64,000 nt of DNA, from the NCBI RefSeq assembly GCF_002575655.3, contig NC_053037.3:569758880-569822879 (forward strand). Reading direction: 5' to 3'. The DNA comes from Aegilops tauschii subsp. strangulata. Its lineage: Eukaryota > Streptophyta > Magnoliopsida > Poales > Poaceae. This document shows positions 22,068-33,599 of the stretch, piece by piece (the stretch's first letter is position 1; each line of letters starts with the position of its first letter). Below the pieces are notes generated by a model. It searched no databases. It had not been told where the DNA came from and saw only the letters and a program-made list of their open reading frames with translations. A program made the translations under genes and the position numbers.

Positions 22068-25000
22068 ATGAATCGGCAATGGATGTACGGTCCCCGAATC
22101 TCCGGCGAGTTCACTACGGGTTTGAAAGATTTCCTCGTAGTGGCAAATGCGAACAAGCAGCGAGGTTTTATTATCTGTCCATGTGCTGTCTGTAAGAATC
22201 AGAAGGGTTACTCCTCCTCAAGAGACGTTCACATGCACCTGCTTCGGCACGGTTTCATGCGAAGCTATAATTGTTGGACCAAGCATGGAGAAAGAGGGTT
22301 AGAATGGAAGAAGATGAAGAAGGGGATGATATCGATGACAACTATCATGATCATTTCGGTGATACTTTCATGGAGGATGATGCTGAAGGTGGGGAAGGGT
22401 TAGGTGAAGGTGAAGAAGAGTCACATGATGAGCCCGCTGATGATCTTGGTCGGACCATTGCTGATGCACGGAGACGCTGCGAAACTGACAAGGATAGGGA
22501 GAATTTGGATCGCATGTTAGAGGATCACAAAAAGTCGTTGTATCCAGGATGCGATAATAGTCTGAAAAAGCTGGGCTGCACACTGGATTTGCTAAAATGG
22601 AAGGCACAGGAAGGTGTAGTTGACTCATGATTTGAAAATTTGCTGAAAATGTTGAAGAATATGTTTCCAAAGAATAACGAGTTGCCCGCCAGTACGTACG
22701 AAGCAAAGAAGGTTCTCTGCCCTCTAGGTTTAGAGGTTCTGAAGATACATGCATGCATTAACGACTGCATCCTCTACCGCGGTGAATACGAGAATTTGAA
22801 TGAATGCCCTGTATGCACTGCATTGCGTTATAAGATCAGAGGCGATGACCCTGGTGACGATGTTGAGGGCGAGAAACACAAGAAGAGGGTTCCCGCCAAG
22901 GTGATGTGGTATGCTCCTATAATACCACGGTTGAAACGTCTGTTCAGGAACAAAAAGCATGCCAAGTCGTTGCGATGGCACAAAGAGGACCGTAAGTCCG
23001 ACGGGGAGTTGAGACACACCGCTGATGGAACGCAATGGAGAAAGATCGACAGAGTGTTCAAAGATTTTGCAGCTGACGCAAGGAACATAAGATTTGGTCT
23101 AAGTACTGATGGCATGAATCCTTTTGGCGAGCAGAGCTCCAGCCATAGCACCTGGCCCGTGACTCTATGCATCTACAACCTTCCTCCTTGGTTGTGCATG
23201 AAGCGGAAGTTCATTATGATGCCAGTGCTCATCCAAGGTCCAAAGCAACCCGGGAACGACATCGATGTGTACCTAAGGCCATTAGTTGATGAACTTTTAC
23301 AGTTGTGGAGCAGACCTGGTATACGTGTCTGGGATGAGCACAAAGGAGAGGAATTTGACCTACGAGCGTTGCTTTTTGTAACCATCAACGATTGGCCTGC
23401 TCTCAGTAACCTTTCGGGACAGACAAATAAGGGATACAATGCATGCACGCACTGCTTACATGAGACTGAAAGTGTACGTTTGGTTAATTGTAAGAAGAAC
23501 GTGTACCTGGGTCATCGTCGATTTCTTCCCCGAAATCATAACGTAAGAAAGAAAGGCAAGCATTTCAACGGCAAGGCAGATCACCGGCCGAAGCCTGCGG
23601 AACGTACTGGTGCTGAGATATTTGATATGGTCAAGGATTTGAATGTCATCTTTGGAAAGGGTCCTGGCGGACAATCAGTTCCGCGGGGAGTTGACGGGCA
23701 CGCACCCATGTGGAAGAAGAAATCTATATTTTGGGAGCTAGAATATTGGAAAGTCCTAGATGTCCGCTCTGCAATCGACGTGATGCATGTTACGAAGAAT
23801 ATTTGCGTGAACCTGCTAAGCTTCTTGGGCGTGTATGGGAAGACAAATGATACAAAGGAAGCACGGCAGGACCAGCAACTTTTGAAAGACCCAGATGACC
23901 GGCATCCGGAATGGTTTCAAGGTCGTGCCAGCTACGCTCTTACCAAAGAAGAGAAGGTCATTTTTTTTTAATGCCTGAGCAGTATGAAGGTCCCGTCTGG
24001 CTTCTCGTCGAATATAAAGGGAATAATAAACATGGCGGAGAAAAAGTTCCAAAGCCTGAAGTCTCACGACTGCCACGTGATTATGACGCAATTGCTTCCG
24101 ATTGCTTTGAGGGGGCTCCTACCGAAAAATGTTCGAGTAGCCATTGTGAAGCTATGTGCGTTCCTCAATGCAATCTCTCAGAAGGTAATCAATCCAGAAG
24201 ATCTACCACGGTTACAGAACGATGTGGTCCAATGCCTTGTCAGTTTCGAGTTGGTGTTCCCACCATCCTTCTTCGATATTATGACGCACCTCCTGCTCCA
24301 CCTAGTCGAAGAGATTTCCATTCTCGGTCCTGTATTTCTACACAATATGTTCCCCTTTGAGAGGTTCATGGGAGTATTAAAGAAATATGTTTGTAACCGT
24401 GCTAGGCTAGAAGGAAGCATCGTCAAGGGCTATGGAAATGAGGAGGTAATTGAGTTCTGTATTGACTATGTTCCTGACCTTAAGCCGATTGGTATTCCTC
24501 AATCCCGGCACGAGGGGAGACTAAGTGGAAAAGGCAAGATCGGAAAGAAATCCACGATATGTATGGACGGTCATTCTATGACTAAAGCACACCACACAGT
24601 TCTGCAAAATTCCAGCTTGGTGGCTCCGTACTTCGAGCAACACAAGAATATTTTACGCTCGGACAACTCGGGGAAGCCTGAATCCTGGATTAGAAAGGCC
24701 CACATGGAGACTTTCGGCAGTTGGTTGCGAAAACATTTAATGAATGACAATGATGTTGGAGATCAGCTGTACATGTTGGCCAAGAAACCATCTTCGACTA
24801 TAACGATTTTCCAAGGGTACGAGATAAATGGGAATACATTTTACACCATCGCCCAAGATAAAAAGAGCACCAACCAAAACAGTGGTGTCCGCTTTGATGC
24901 AGCAACCGAGAATGGGCGAAAGGTCACATATTATGGTTACATAGAGGAGATATGGGAACTTGACTATGGACCCTCCTTTAAGGTCCCTTTGTTCCGGTGC

Positions 25001-25402
25001 AAATGGTTCAAGCTAACAGGAGGTGGGGTAAAGGTGGACGAGCAATACGGAATGACAATGGTGGATTTCAACAATCTTGGTTACCTTGACGAACCATTCG
25101 TCCTTGCCAAAGATGTTGCTCAGGTTTTTTATTTGAAGGACATGAGTAGCAAACCGAGGAAACGGAAAGATAAGAAAACGATCAGTACATCATGCGATGA
25201 TCCAAAGCGCCACATTGTTCTTTTAGGGAAAAGAAACATCATGGGAGTGGAGGACAAAACAGACATGTCAGAAGATTATAATATGTTTGGTGAAATTCCG
25301 CCCTTCAAAGTGAACACTGACCCAAGCATTAAGTTAAATGATGAGGATGCTCCATGGATACGGCACAATCGTAAGCAAGCAGGGACACAAGGGAAGAATT
25401 GA
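22068..25402 (+). pseudogene. CACTA TNP2-type transposase, degraded
   Basis: Starts MNRQWMYGPRISGEF after an AG acceptor-like AATGCAG. Domains in order: N-terminal transposase-associated domain with CPCAVC and a following H-rich zinc-like region; an acidic linker; the TNP2 transposase core (Transposase_21), including LNECPVC and the RNase-H-like part with STDGMNPFGEQSSSHSTWPV; then the DUF4218 (LCAFLNAISQKVI, FPPSFFDIMTHLLLHL) and DUF4216 (YYGYIEEIWELDYG) regions typical of CACTA transposases. Three lesions: a 1-base loss near 22300 after HGERG, a nonsense codon TGA at 22628-22630 (the duplicate at 28.4 kb has TCA there), and a frameshift in a T-run at 23961-23969. A full product cannot be made. 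It would otherwise bind element ends and cut them. Confidence 0.93.
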
Positions 25403-25555
25403 TGTGTAATAATTTATTGTACCAAACTTTGTTGAATGGATCATGTGAATTAAAACGTACGATGGCGAATCCGGATGATTTGTATTTGGTCGATGAACTG
25501 AATGATGTATCAAACCTTTTGTCAAACCTTCAAGGGATCGATGAACTGAATTTTT

Positions 25556-26099
25556 CTGATTTTTTTGATATATAATTGTATTTTTAAGATTTTAAAATGA
25601 ATTAGTTTTATTTTTTTGATTTTTTTGATATATAATTGTATTTTTAAGATTTTAAAATGAATTAGTTTTATTTTTCTGATTTTTTGATATATTATTTGTA
25701 TTTTCAAGATTTTAAAATGAATTAGTTTTATTTTTCTGATTTTTTTGATATATTATTTGTATTTTCAAGATTTTAAAATGAATTAGTTTTATTTTTCTGA
25801 TTTTTTTGATATATTATTTGTATTTTTAAGATTTTAAAATGAATTAGTTTTATTTTTCTGATTTTTTTGATATATTTTTTTGTATTTTTAAGATTTTAAA
25901 ATGAATTAGTTTTATTTTTCTGATTTTTTTGATATATAATTGTATTTTTAAGATTTTAAAATGAATTAGTTTTATTTTTCTGATTTTTTGATATATTATT
26001 TGTATTTTTAAGATTTTAAAATGAATTAGTTTTATTTTTCTGATTTTTTTGATATATTATTTGTATTTTTAAGATTTTAAAATGAATTAGTTTTATTTT
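25556..26099 (+). repeat. AT-rich minisatellite, nine units of about 60 bp
   Basis: Units start at about 25556, 25616, 25676, 25736, 25797, 25858, 25920, 25980 and 26040, each containing AAGATTTTAAAATGAATTAG followed by a T-rich stretch. Two variants differ at ATATAATTGTATTTTTAAG versus ATATTATTTGTATTTTCAAG. It lies between the two genes of the inner CACTA, directly after the transposase 3' end. Confidence 0.92.
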
Positions 26100-26112
26100 A
26101 TATGAAAAAGGA

Positions 26113-26280
26113 CCTTTAGTCGCGGTTCGTGACACGAACCGCGACTAAAGGCTTTTTCCGCGCGGGAACGAAAGCGCGCGAAAGAACCTTTAGTCGCGGT
26201 TGGTCTCCCCAACCGGGACTAAAGGTACCCTTTAGTCGCGGTTGGTCTCCCCAACCGGGACTAATGCTTTTCCTATATAA
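26113..26280 (+). promoter_or_regulatory. Internal hairpin/promoter-like block of the inner CACTA
   Basis: A perfect palindrome with 19-bp arms around one base (26113-26151, arms CCTTTAGTCGCGGTTCGTG), then two copies of TTTAGTCGCGGTTGGTCTCC with its complement, and a TATA box (TATATAA, 26274-26280). The same order (TTTAGTCGCGGTT, CCAACCGGGACTAAAGG, TATA) occurs at the element's left end (21615-21742). It probably carries transposase-binding repeats and a start site for gene 2, or is a copied terminal region; function inferred. Confidence 0.6.
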
Positions 26281-26648
26281 GTGGCACTTAGGATTTTTCC
26301 ACATTCTCCCCCGACGCCAACGCCCCTGCGCTTCGACGCCGCCAGGCTGCTCCTCGTCGCTGTCGCCGTTGCCGCGCCCTGCCCCGTCGCCGCCCGCTCC
26401 TCCTCGCCGTCGCCAACGCCTCCCCGACCTCGCCGTCGTCAACGCCTCCCCGACCTCGCCCTGCCCCCAGTGAGCTCCGACGCCCTGCACTGTCGCCGTT
26501 GCCGCGCCCTGCCCCGTCGCCGCCCGCTCCTCCTCGCCGTCGCCAACGCCCGCCGCTGCCCCTGCCGCCGCCGCCTGCCTCCCGCCGCTGCCCCTGCCCC
26601 TGCCGCCGCCTGCCTCCCACCGCCCGCCTGCCGCCGTCCTCCTCAAAC
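26281..26648 (+). other. C-rich leader upstream of gene 2
   Basis: GC-rich, with a duplicated block CCCTGC(C)...GTCGCCGTTGCCGCGCCCTG (about 26360 and 26490). It may be the 5' leader of a transcript from the TATA at 26274. Open frames here in several phases are composition effects. Confidence 0.4.
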
Positions 26649-27582
26649 AAAGAAAAGGAAGAACAAAAGGAAGAAGAAAAGGAAAAATAAAAGGAAGAAG
26701 AAAAGGAAAAAGAAAATAAGAAAAGGAAAAAGAAAATAAGAAAAGGAAAAACAGAATAAGAAAAGGAAAAACAAAATAAGAAAAGGAAAAAGAAAATAAG
26801 AAAAGGAAAAAGAAAAGGAAGAAGAAAAGGAAAAACAAAATAAGAAAAGGAAGAAGAAAAGGAAGAAGAAAAGGAAAAAGAAAATAAGAAAAGGAAAAAG
26901 AAAAGGAAGAAGAAAAGGAAAAACAAAATAAGAAAAGGAAGAAGAAAAGGAAAAAGAAAATAAGAAAAGAAAAAAGAAAATAAGAAAAGAAAAAACAGAA
27001 TAAGAAAAGGAAAAAGAAAATAAGAAAAGAAAAAAGAAAAGGAAGAAGAAAAGGAAAAACAAAATAAGAAAAGGAAGAAGAAAAGGAAAAAGAAAATAAG
27101 AAAAGGAAAAAGAAAATAAGAAAAGGAAAAACAGAATAAGAAAAGGAAAAAGAAAATAAGAAAAGGAAAAAGAAAAGGAAGAAGAAAAGGAAAAACAAAA
27201 TAAGAAAAGGAAAAAGAAAAGGAAGAAGAAAAGGAAGAAGAAAAGGAAAAACAAAATAAGAAAAGGAAGAAGAAAAGGAAGAAGAAAAGGAAAAAGAAAA
27301 GGAAGAAGAAAAGGAAAAAGAAAAGGAAGAAGAAAAGGAAAAAGAAAAGGAAGAAGAAAAGGAAAAACAAAATAAGAAAAGGAAAAAGAAAAGGAAGAAG
27401 AAAAGGAAAAACAAAATAAGAAAAGGAAGAACAAAAGGAAGAAGAAAAGGAAAAAAAAATAGAAAAGGAAGAAGAAAAGGAAAAAGAAAAGGAAAAAGAA
27501 AAGGAAAAAGAAAAGGAAGAAGAAAAGGAAAAACAAAATAAGAAAAGGAAAAAGAAAATAAAAAAGAAAAGGAAAAACAAAA
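26649..27582 (+). repeat. Polypurine microsatellite-like tract, about 930 bp
   Basis: Almost only A and G on the plus strand, made of AAGAAAAGGAA / GAAGAAAAGGAAAA units with scattered ACAAAATAAG. The only pyrimidines are in these small variants. Minus-strand frames of several hundred codons of Phe/Leu/Ser are artefacts of it. Long mirror-like purine tracts can form triplex DNA; whether this one does is unknown. Confidence 0.9.
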
Positions 27583-27726
27583 TACTTGGCAGTGCTAAAC
27601 AAAAACTTCTATGCAAATTAGTGCTCAATAATCTTAATTTTTTAATTCCTCCTCCTCTATGTCCCCTTAATCTTATTTTTAATTCCTTTATACTTAAAGA
27701 ATTTTTACTACATGCAGGAGTGACAT

Positions 27727-28147
27727 ATGGTGGACGATAGAGCCGAGCCGCTTAGGGATCCGGAGGCTAAACATTATTTAATGGGCATCATCAACAACGA
27801 GATTCCTTATGTGCCGGGCTCAGAATATGAGCAAGAAGAGGATGTAGTCTCTTCTTTTCTGAACCTTGACGGTGGAACAGACATTGTCGATGATCAAGAA
27901 GGTGATGGAACGGACATTGTCGACGGAGGTCAACCGTCAACAAACGACGATCTCAAATTGCAAGTAGCAACCACCTCTGGCGAGGTATATATATACATTG
28001 AGCCTCTCGTGATACAAACTTACTGAAATGTGAATACATATGTATTAACGCGCGCGACTCTCTTTCTTTTTTTAGCCCTCGGCCGGATCGAGTACGACAA
28101 AGCGTGGCAAATCCAAGGCGATGAAAACAGGAGAAACATATGCCATT
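27727..28147 (+). pseudogene. Duplicated 5' part of CACTA gene 2
   Basis: ATG 27727; exon 27727-27984 (MVDDRAEPLRDPEAKHYLMG...), intron with GT 27985 and AG 28075, and the start of exon 2 up to ATGCCATT at 28147. Nearly identical to 29613-30033, including the intron and upstream leader (27590-27726). At 28148 it joins gene 1 sequence. Continuing the spliced frame across the junction gives a stop about 15 codons later, so it makes only a truncated product. Confidence 0.9.
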
Positions 28148-29274
28148 TCGGTGATACTTTCATGGAGGATGATGCTGAAGGTGGGGAAGGGTTAGGTGAA
28201 GGTGAAGAAGAGGCACATGATGAGCCCGCTGATGATCTTGGTCGGACCATTGCTGATGCACGGAGACGCTGCGAAACTGACAAGGATAGGGAGAATTTGG
28301 ATCGCATGTTAGAGGATCACAAAAAGTCGTTGTATCCAGGATGCGATAATAGTCTGAAAAAGCTGGGCTGCACACTGGATTTGCTAAAATGGAAGGCACA
28401 GGAAGGTGTAGGTGACTCATCATTTGAAAATTTGCTGAAAATGTTGAAGGATATGTTTCCGAAGAATAACGAGTTGCCCGCCAGTACGTACGAAGCAAAG
28501 AAGGTTCTCTGCCCTCTAGGTTTAGAGGTTCTGAAGATACATGCATGCATTAACGACTGCATCCTCTACCGCGGTGAATACGAGAATTTGAATGAATGCC
28601 CTGTATGCACTGCATTGCGTTATAAGATCAGAGGCGATGACCCTGGTGACGATGTTGAGGGCGAGAAACACAGGAAGAGGGTTCCCGCCAAGGTGATGTG
28701 GTATGCTCCTATAATACCACGGTTGAAACGTCTGTTCAGGAACAAAAAACATGCCAAGTCGTTGCGATGGCACAAAGAGGACCGTAAGTCCGACGGGGAG
28801 TTGAGACACACCGCTGATGGAACGCAATGGAGAAAGATCGACAGAGTGTTCAAAGATTTTGCAGCTGATGCAAGGAACATAAGATTTGGTCTAAGTACTG
28901 ATGGCATGAATCCTTTTGGCGAGCAGAGCTCCAGCCATAGCACCTGGCCCGTGACTCTATGCATCTACAACCTTCCTCCTTGGTTGTGCATGAAGCGGAA
29001 GTTCATTATGATGCCAGTGCTCATCCAAGGTCCAAAGCAACCCGGGAACGACATCGATGTGTACCTAAGGCCATTAGTTGATGAACTTTTACAGTTGTGG
29101 GCCAGACCTGGTGTACGTGTCTGGGATGAGCACAAAGGAGAGGAATTTGACCTACGAGCGTTGCTTTTTGTAACCATCAACGATTGGCCTGCTCTCAGTA
29201 AACTTTCAGGACAGACAAATAAGGGATACAATGCATGCACACACTGCTTACATGAGACTGAAAGTGTACGTTTG
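28148..29274 (+). pseudogene. Duplicated TNP2 transposase fragment
   Basis: Copy of 22355-23484 with about a dozen substitutions by eye. It carries the acidic linker and the first part of the TNP2 core through TNKGYNACTHCLHETESVRL, then stops abruptly at a polypurine tract. It keeps TCA at the site where the main copy has a stop (TGA 22628). An ATG frame from 28162 runs through the fragment and into the purine tract to 29517, giving about 450 residues with a long Lys/Arg-only tail. Both flanks are gene 2 type sequence, so it sits inside a duplication of gene 2's start. Confidence 0.9.
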
Positions 29275-29499
29275 GAAAAACAAAATAAGAAAAGGAAGAA
29301 GAAAAGGAAGAAGAAAAGGAAGAAGAAAAGGAAAAATAAAAGGAAGAACAAAAGGAAGAAGAAAAGGAAGAAGAAAAGGAAAAAGAAAAGGAAGAAGAAA
29401 AGGAAGAAGAAAAGGAAAAAGAAAAGGAAGAAGAAAAGGAAGAAGAAAAGGAAAAAGAAAAGGAAGAAGAAAAGGAAGAAGAAAAGGAAAAACAAAATA
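29275..29499 (+). repeat. Second polypurine tract
   Basis: About 225 bp of AAGAAAAGGAAGAAG units like 26649-27582, followed by the same sequence (CAAAATACTTGGCAGTGCT) that follows the first tract at about 27578. This places it as the copied right end of the first tract. Confidence 0.9.
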
Positions 29500-29612
29500 C
29501 TTGGCAGTGCTCAATAATCTTATTTTTTAATTCCTCCTCCTCTATGTCCCCTTAATCTTATTTTTTAATTCCTTTATACTTAAAGAATTTTTACTACATG
29601 CAGGAGTGACAT

Positions 29613-32600
29613 ATGGCGGACGATAGAGCCGAGCCGCTTAGGGATCCGGAGGCTGAACGTTATTTAATGGGCATCATCAACAACGAGATTCCTTATGTGC
29701 CGGGCTCAGAATATGAGCAAGAAAAGGATGTAGTCTCTTCTTTTCTGAACCTTGACGGTGGAACAGACATTGTCGATGATCAAGAAGGTGAAGGAACGGA
29801 CATTGTCGACGGAGGTCAACCGTCAACAAACGACGATCTCGAATTGCAAGTAGCAACCACCTCCGGCGAGGTATATATATACATTGAGCCTCTCGTGATA
29901 CAAACTTACTGAAATGTGAATACATATGTATTAACACGCGCGACTCTCTTTCTTTTTTTAGCCCTCGGCCGGATCGAGTACGACAAAGCGTGGCAAATCC
30001 AAGGCGATGAAAACAGGAGAAACATATGCCATTGATTTTGTCAGTGAAACCGGCAAGCCCCTACAGCACACCTCAAAGTTTATCAACCAATGCGGAGTCG
30101 TTGTTAGAGACAACGTCCCGATCACCGTCCAGGAATGGAAGGAGCCAAAGAAGGCACGTCTTGGTTTCAGTTTTGTCGACAAGAGAACGAAAAAGGATTG
30201 CTGGAGAAAGCTTATGGAACATTTCATTCTACCTCCGGAATACAACAAAGTCGATGAATTCGGTAACGAGGTTCCGGGTGGACGTGAGAGGAGGAGGCTA
30301 GTTAAAGAGTTCGCTCTTCAGAAGATGGGGGAAGCATTCCGGAACTTCAAGAAAAATTTAACCCGTGACTATGTCAACAAGGGCAAGACTCCGGATTTCA
30401 AAGGACAACATGAGAAACTGAAAGATGATTGGCCAGAATTTGTGAGGCAAAAGCAATCGGAGCATTTCAAGGAAATATCGAAAAAAATAAGGATAATGCG
30501 AGTAAGAAAAAGTTCCATCATATTATGGGGCCAGGAGGATACCGCCTTTCGGAGCCTAAGTGGCAGAAGATGGAGGAGGACCTGAGGGTGCGAGGAATCC
30601 CTCTAGGTACAGAGGGATGGGACCCAAGGGTCAAAAGCTGGTGGTACGAGCATGGGGGATCGCTAGACCCGGAGACAGGGGTGTGTGTTCACCGGAAGAA
30701 AAAGTTTGCTCCCACCCAAGCCCTTATTGACGCAATGACCCAAGCTCAAGAGGGCTTGATCAAGTTCAACAGAGAGAAAGACGCACTGACAACAGCCCTC
30801 GGAAACGATGAACACGGAGGACGTGTACGAGGCAAAGGCAAAGTTCCGTGGAAAGTAGGGTTTTCCCAGGACAATGACCCGTACTGTTACAGAAGCCGTA
30901 AGAGAAAGACGGACCGGGATGCAGATCTTCTGGCGAAGTTTGCATCGGAACTCCATGAGTTGAAGCAGACCGTGCATGAACTAGTAAAAGATAAATCGGC
31001 TGCAGGGCCACATGAAGATCATGAAGCGGATCGCGGAAGCCAGCAGCGGAGAAGCAGCGTGGCTTCCACGGATGCCCCGCCTGGTGCTAATGCACCGATG
31101 ATCGAGATTCGTGCACCGGAGCCTCACTACCCTGTGGATGATGTAAAAGAGATGAAAGAATGTGATCTGCATTATCCCGTGGGGAACATTTCCACGAAGG
31201 TAGCTACCGGCAGTGCTTTACCCTGTACACCTGGAGCACTCCACCACAACAACCCCATTGCATATGGCTATGCTCGTGTCACGGTGGAAGACATAGTCCA
31301 AGGGTTTGAGGACCTGGAGATTGACAAAGCTACACCCGAAGGGGAGAGAAGACTTGGAGATGTCAAGCGCCAGATCATTCTATGGAAAAAGAAGTACATA
31401 GTGTTTCCAGGCGAGGCGCCAAGGCTAACAAGTCCACCCCCCTCCGATGGTGGTGGTGGTGGTGGTGGCGGCGGTGGTGGTGGTCGTGGTGGTTCACCTA
31501 CACCTCCTTCACACCATTCGACGCCGTCCCCCGATCCACAACCTCCGGCGGGTACGACGCCCCCCAATCCTCCTCCGGCGGGTACGACGCCCCCCAATCC
31601 ACCTCCGGCGAAGAAGCAGAAGCAGGCGGACAGCAAGGAAACCCGCTCCTGGACTATTAACCCGGACCCTTATGTACCTAAGACCACAAGGGTACCGGAG
31701 CCATCACTGAAGCCTCTCCTCCCAAGGCCTTGGGAACTTAGTGAAGCTGAAACCAAATTGGCCGCGTCTGCTCATTATGAGAAATGGAAGGCGGATATGA
31801 AGGCGATAAAAGAGCCTGAGCCCAAGCAAGTATTCACTGAGAAGCAAAAGAAGTGGGCTAAGGATTTTTTGACGACACCGTCCCAAGCCGAGCTGAATAT
31901 GCCTGACGACTATGGACATGAACTTCGTAGGCAAGCAAAAATATTGAAGGAGGAGAAAGAAGAAAGTAAAAAAAGCGGGAAACAAGTTGACCAGCTCGGG
32001 ATGCAGAATAAACAATCGATCCCCCCGCTCATAGTGAAAGCCGGTCCGGAAGAGGACCCCGAGATCATAGCAGCTGCGGCAGCACTTGGATTGACTGTAG
32101 CGAGTGCCATGAAACAAGCGTCCGAGATGGGTTTGACTCTTCGTGCCTTCTTAGGCCTTGAGGATGCGCCAGTATGTGAGATAGCATTACAATATGTGCG
32201 GAATGGGCCTCTCGTCGAGCCTGCGCGGGAAAAGAGTCTACCACCACAAATGCGAAATCTGCTACGTTGGTACAAGCAATTCATAACATGGGCCGACAAA
32301 GAATATGTTTATGCGGATGTTACAGAGGAGCATCACACCAAACGGTACTCTGTACAAGTTCATATGAGTGAATTGTTCCAGCTGTTCAATCTGCGCGACC
32401 TCGACAAATCTATACTGAGTTGCTACGTTCTGTAAGTGATTTATTTCTACCTCATCTCGTTCTTCATTGCCTGCACTATATATATATATATATTGTCCTA
32501 ACTATATTGTTGCGTACGCTATTATGCAGATTGAAGATTTGGGAATGCAAAATAAGAAACATCCATGATGTTGGGTTCATTGACCCACATATCGTTAATG

Positions 32601-33352
32601 GACATGTGTTACAAAATCACCCCAAAGACGTGGAGAAAGACTTGTACAAGTTTCTTAGAAAGCATCAACTCAAAAGTCATATTCTATTTCCTTACCATTT
32701 TGGGTGAGTGTTTCTCTCTTGTGCCCATTCTCTTTTGTTTACTCCATGCATGGTATGTCTAATCGATGAGTTATGCATGACTGTGCATGTAACGTGTCCG
32801 CAGGTTCCACTGGATTCTGCTAAATATTGAACTTCACACCTCCAGAGTTCTAATCATGGACTCTATGGATTCGGATCCAAAGCGTTGGGCCGACATGAGA
32901 AAAATGCTGCAAAAGTAATTATTTTCAATCATTTGAGCTCTATATCGATCGGTCTCTTTCGTTCATTTCCTAATATCAAGTAACTAATAACTCCCTTGTT
33001 CATTTAATTTTCTTTGCCCTGTAGGGTTTGGAGACGGTTCTCAGAAGAAATTGTCGGTGAATTCAAACATGAGCTAGATTTTAGAAGGTTAGTTAATGTG
33101 GATAAGCAGCCACCGGGGACCAATCTATGTGGATACTATGTTTGTGAGAACATCCGGAGACACACCTCTGAGCGGAAGGCATCGGATAGCGTGCGGAAGG
33201 CGACGGATAACTTGCGGAGGAGGCTTAGTCCAGAAGCTCGCTTCCGACCAATTCAAGATGAATTAGCAGGATTTTTCATGAGTGAAGTCATCAATCCTAA
33301 AGGAGAACACTATACCGAGGACGAAGAAATTTATATGCATACCCGAGATTGA
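29613..33352 (+). pseudogene. CACTA gene 2 with C-terminal Ulp1-like protease domain; one frameshift
   Basis: Five exons with GT/AG borders: 29613-29870, 29962-32431, 32530-32703, 32804-32914, 33025-33352. The N-terminal half resembles the plant CACTA transposase-24 type protein (KKDCWRKLMEHFILPPEY; TGVCVHRKKKF) and includes a predicted helical segment (LLAKFASELHELKQTVHELV), a Gly run at about 31450 and a Pro-rich stretch with two PAGTTPPNPP repeats. The C-terminal exons encode a C48 (Ulp1/SENP-type) fold: FHWILLNI (catalytic His), MDSMDS (Asp), QPPGTNLCGYYVC (Gln and Cys). These residues are all present. A 1-base deletion in an A-run near 30480 breaks the frame (EISKK then out of phase). 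Ulp1 enzymes cleave SUMO; activity in a CACTA protein is unproven. Confidence 0.85.
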
Positions 33353-33599
33353 AACTTGTTCGAAGTTGTATATGGTCATCCATCCTAATTGTGTATGGAA
33401 ACTTGTTCGAAGTTGTATATGGTCACCCGAGATTGAATATATATTATATATTCCTCTTGAATTCTTCTTGTTTGAAATTTCACATGCATGTATATAGTAG
33501 CATAGAATATGTGTACTGAAACTTCATCAAAATTAAAATAAAACACAAAATAAAATATAAAAGAAATAAAACACTACAAATTAAAAAGAAACCAGGTTT

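Noticed and set aside
26116..27628. Minus-strand reading frames of 319-446 codons rich in Phe, Leu and Ser
   Set aside because: They are translations of the polypurine tract in all minus frames; no domain, no codon bias, wrong strand to the CACTA genes.
30981..32299. Minus-strand ORFs opposite CACTA gene 2
   Set aside because: Shadows of the GC-rich coding exon; no motif.
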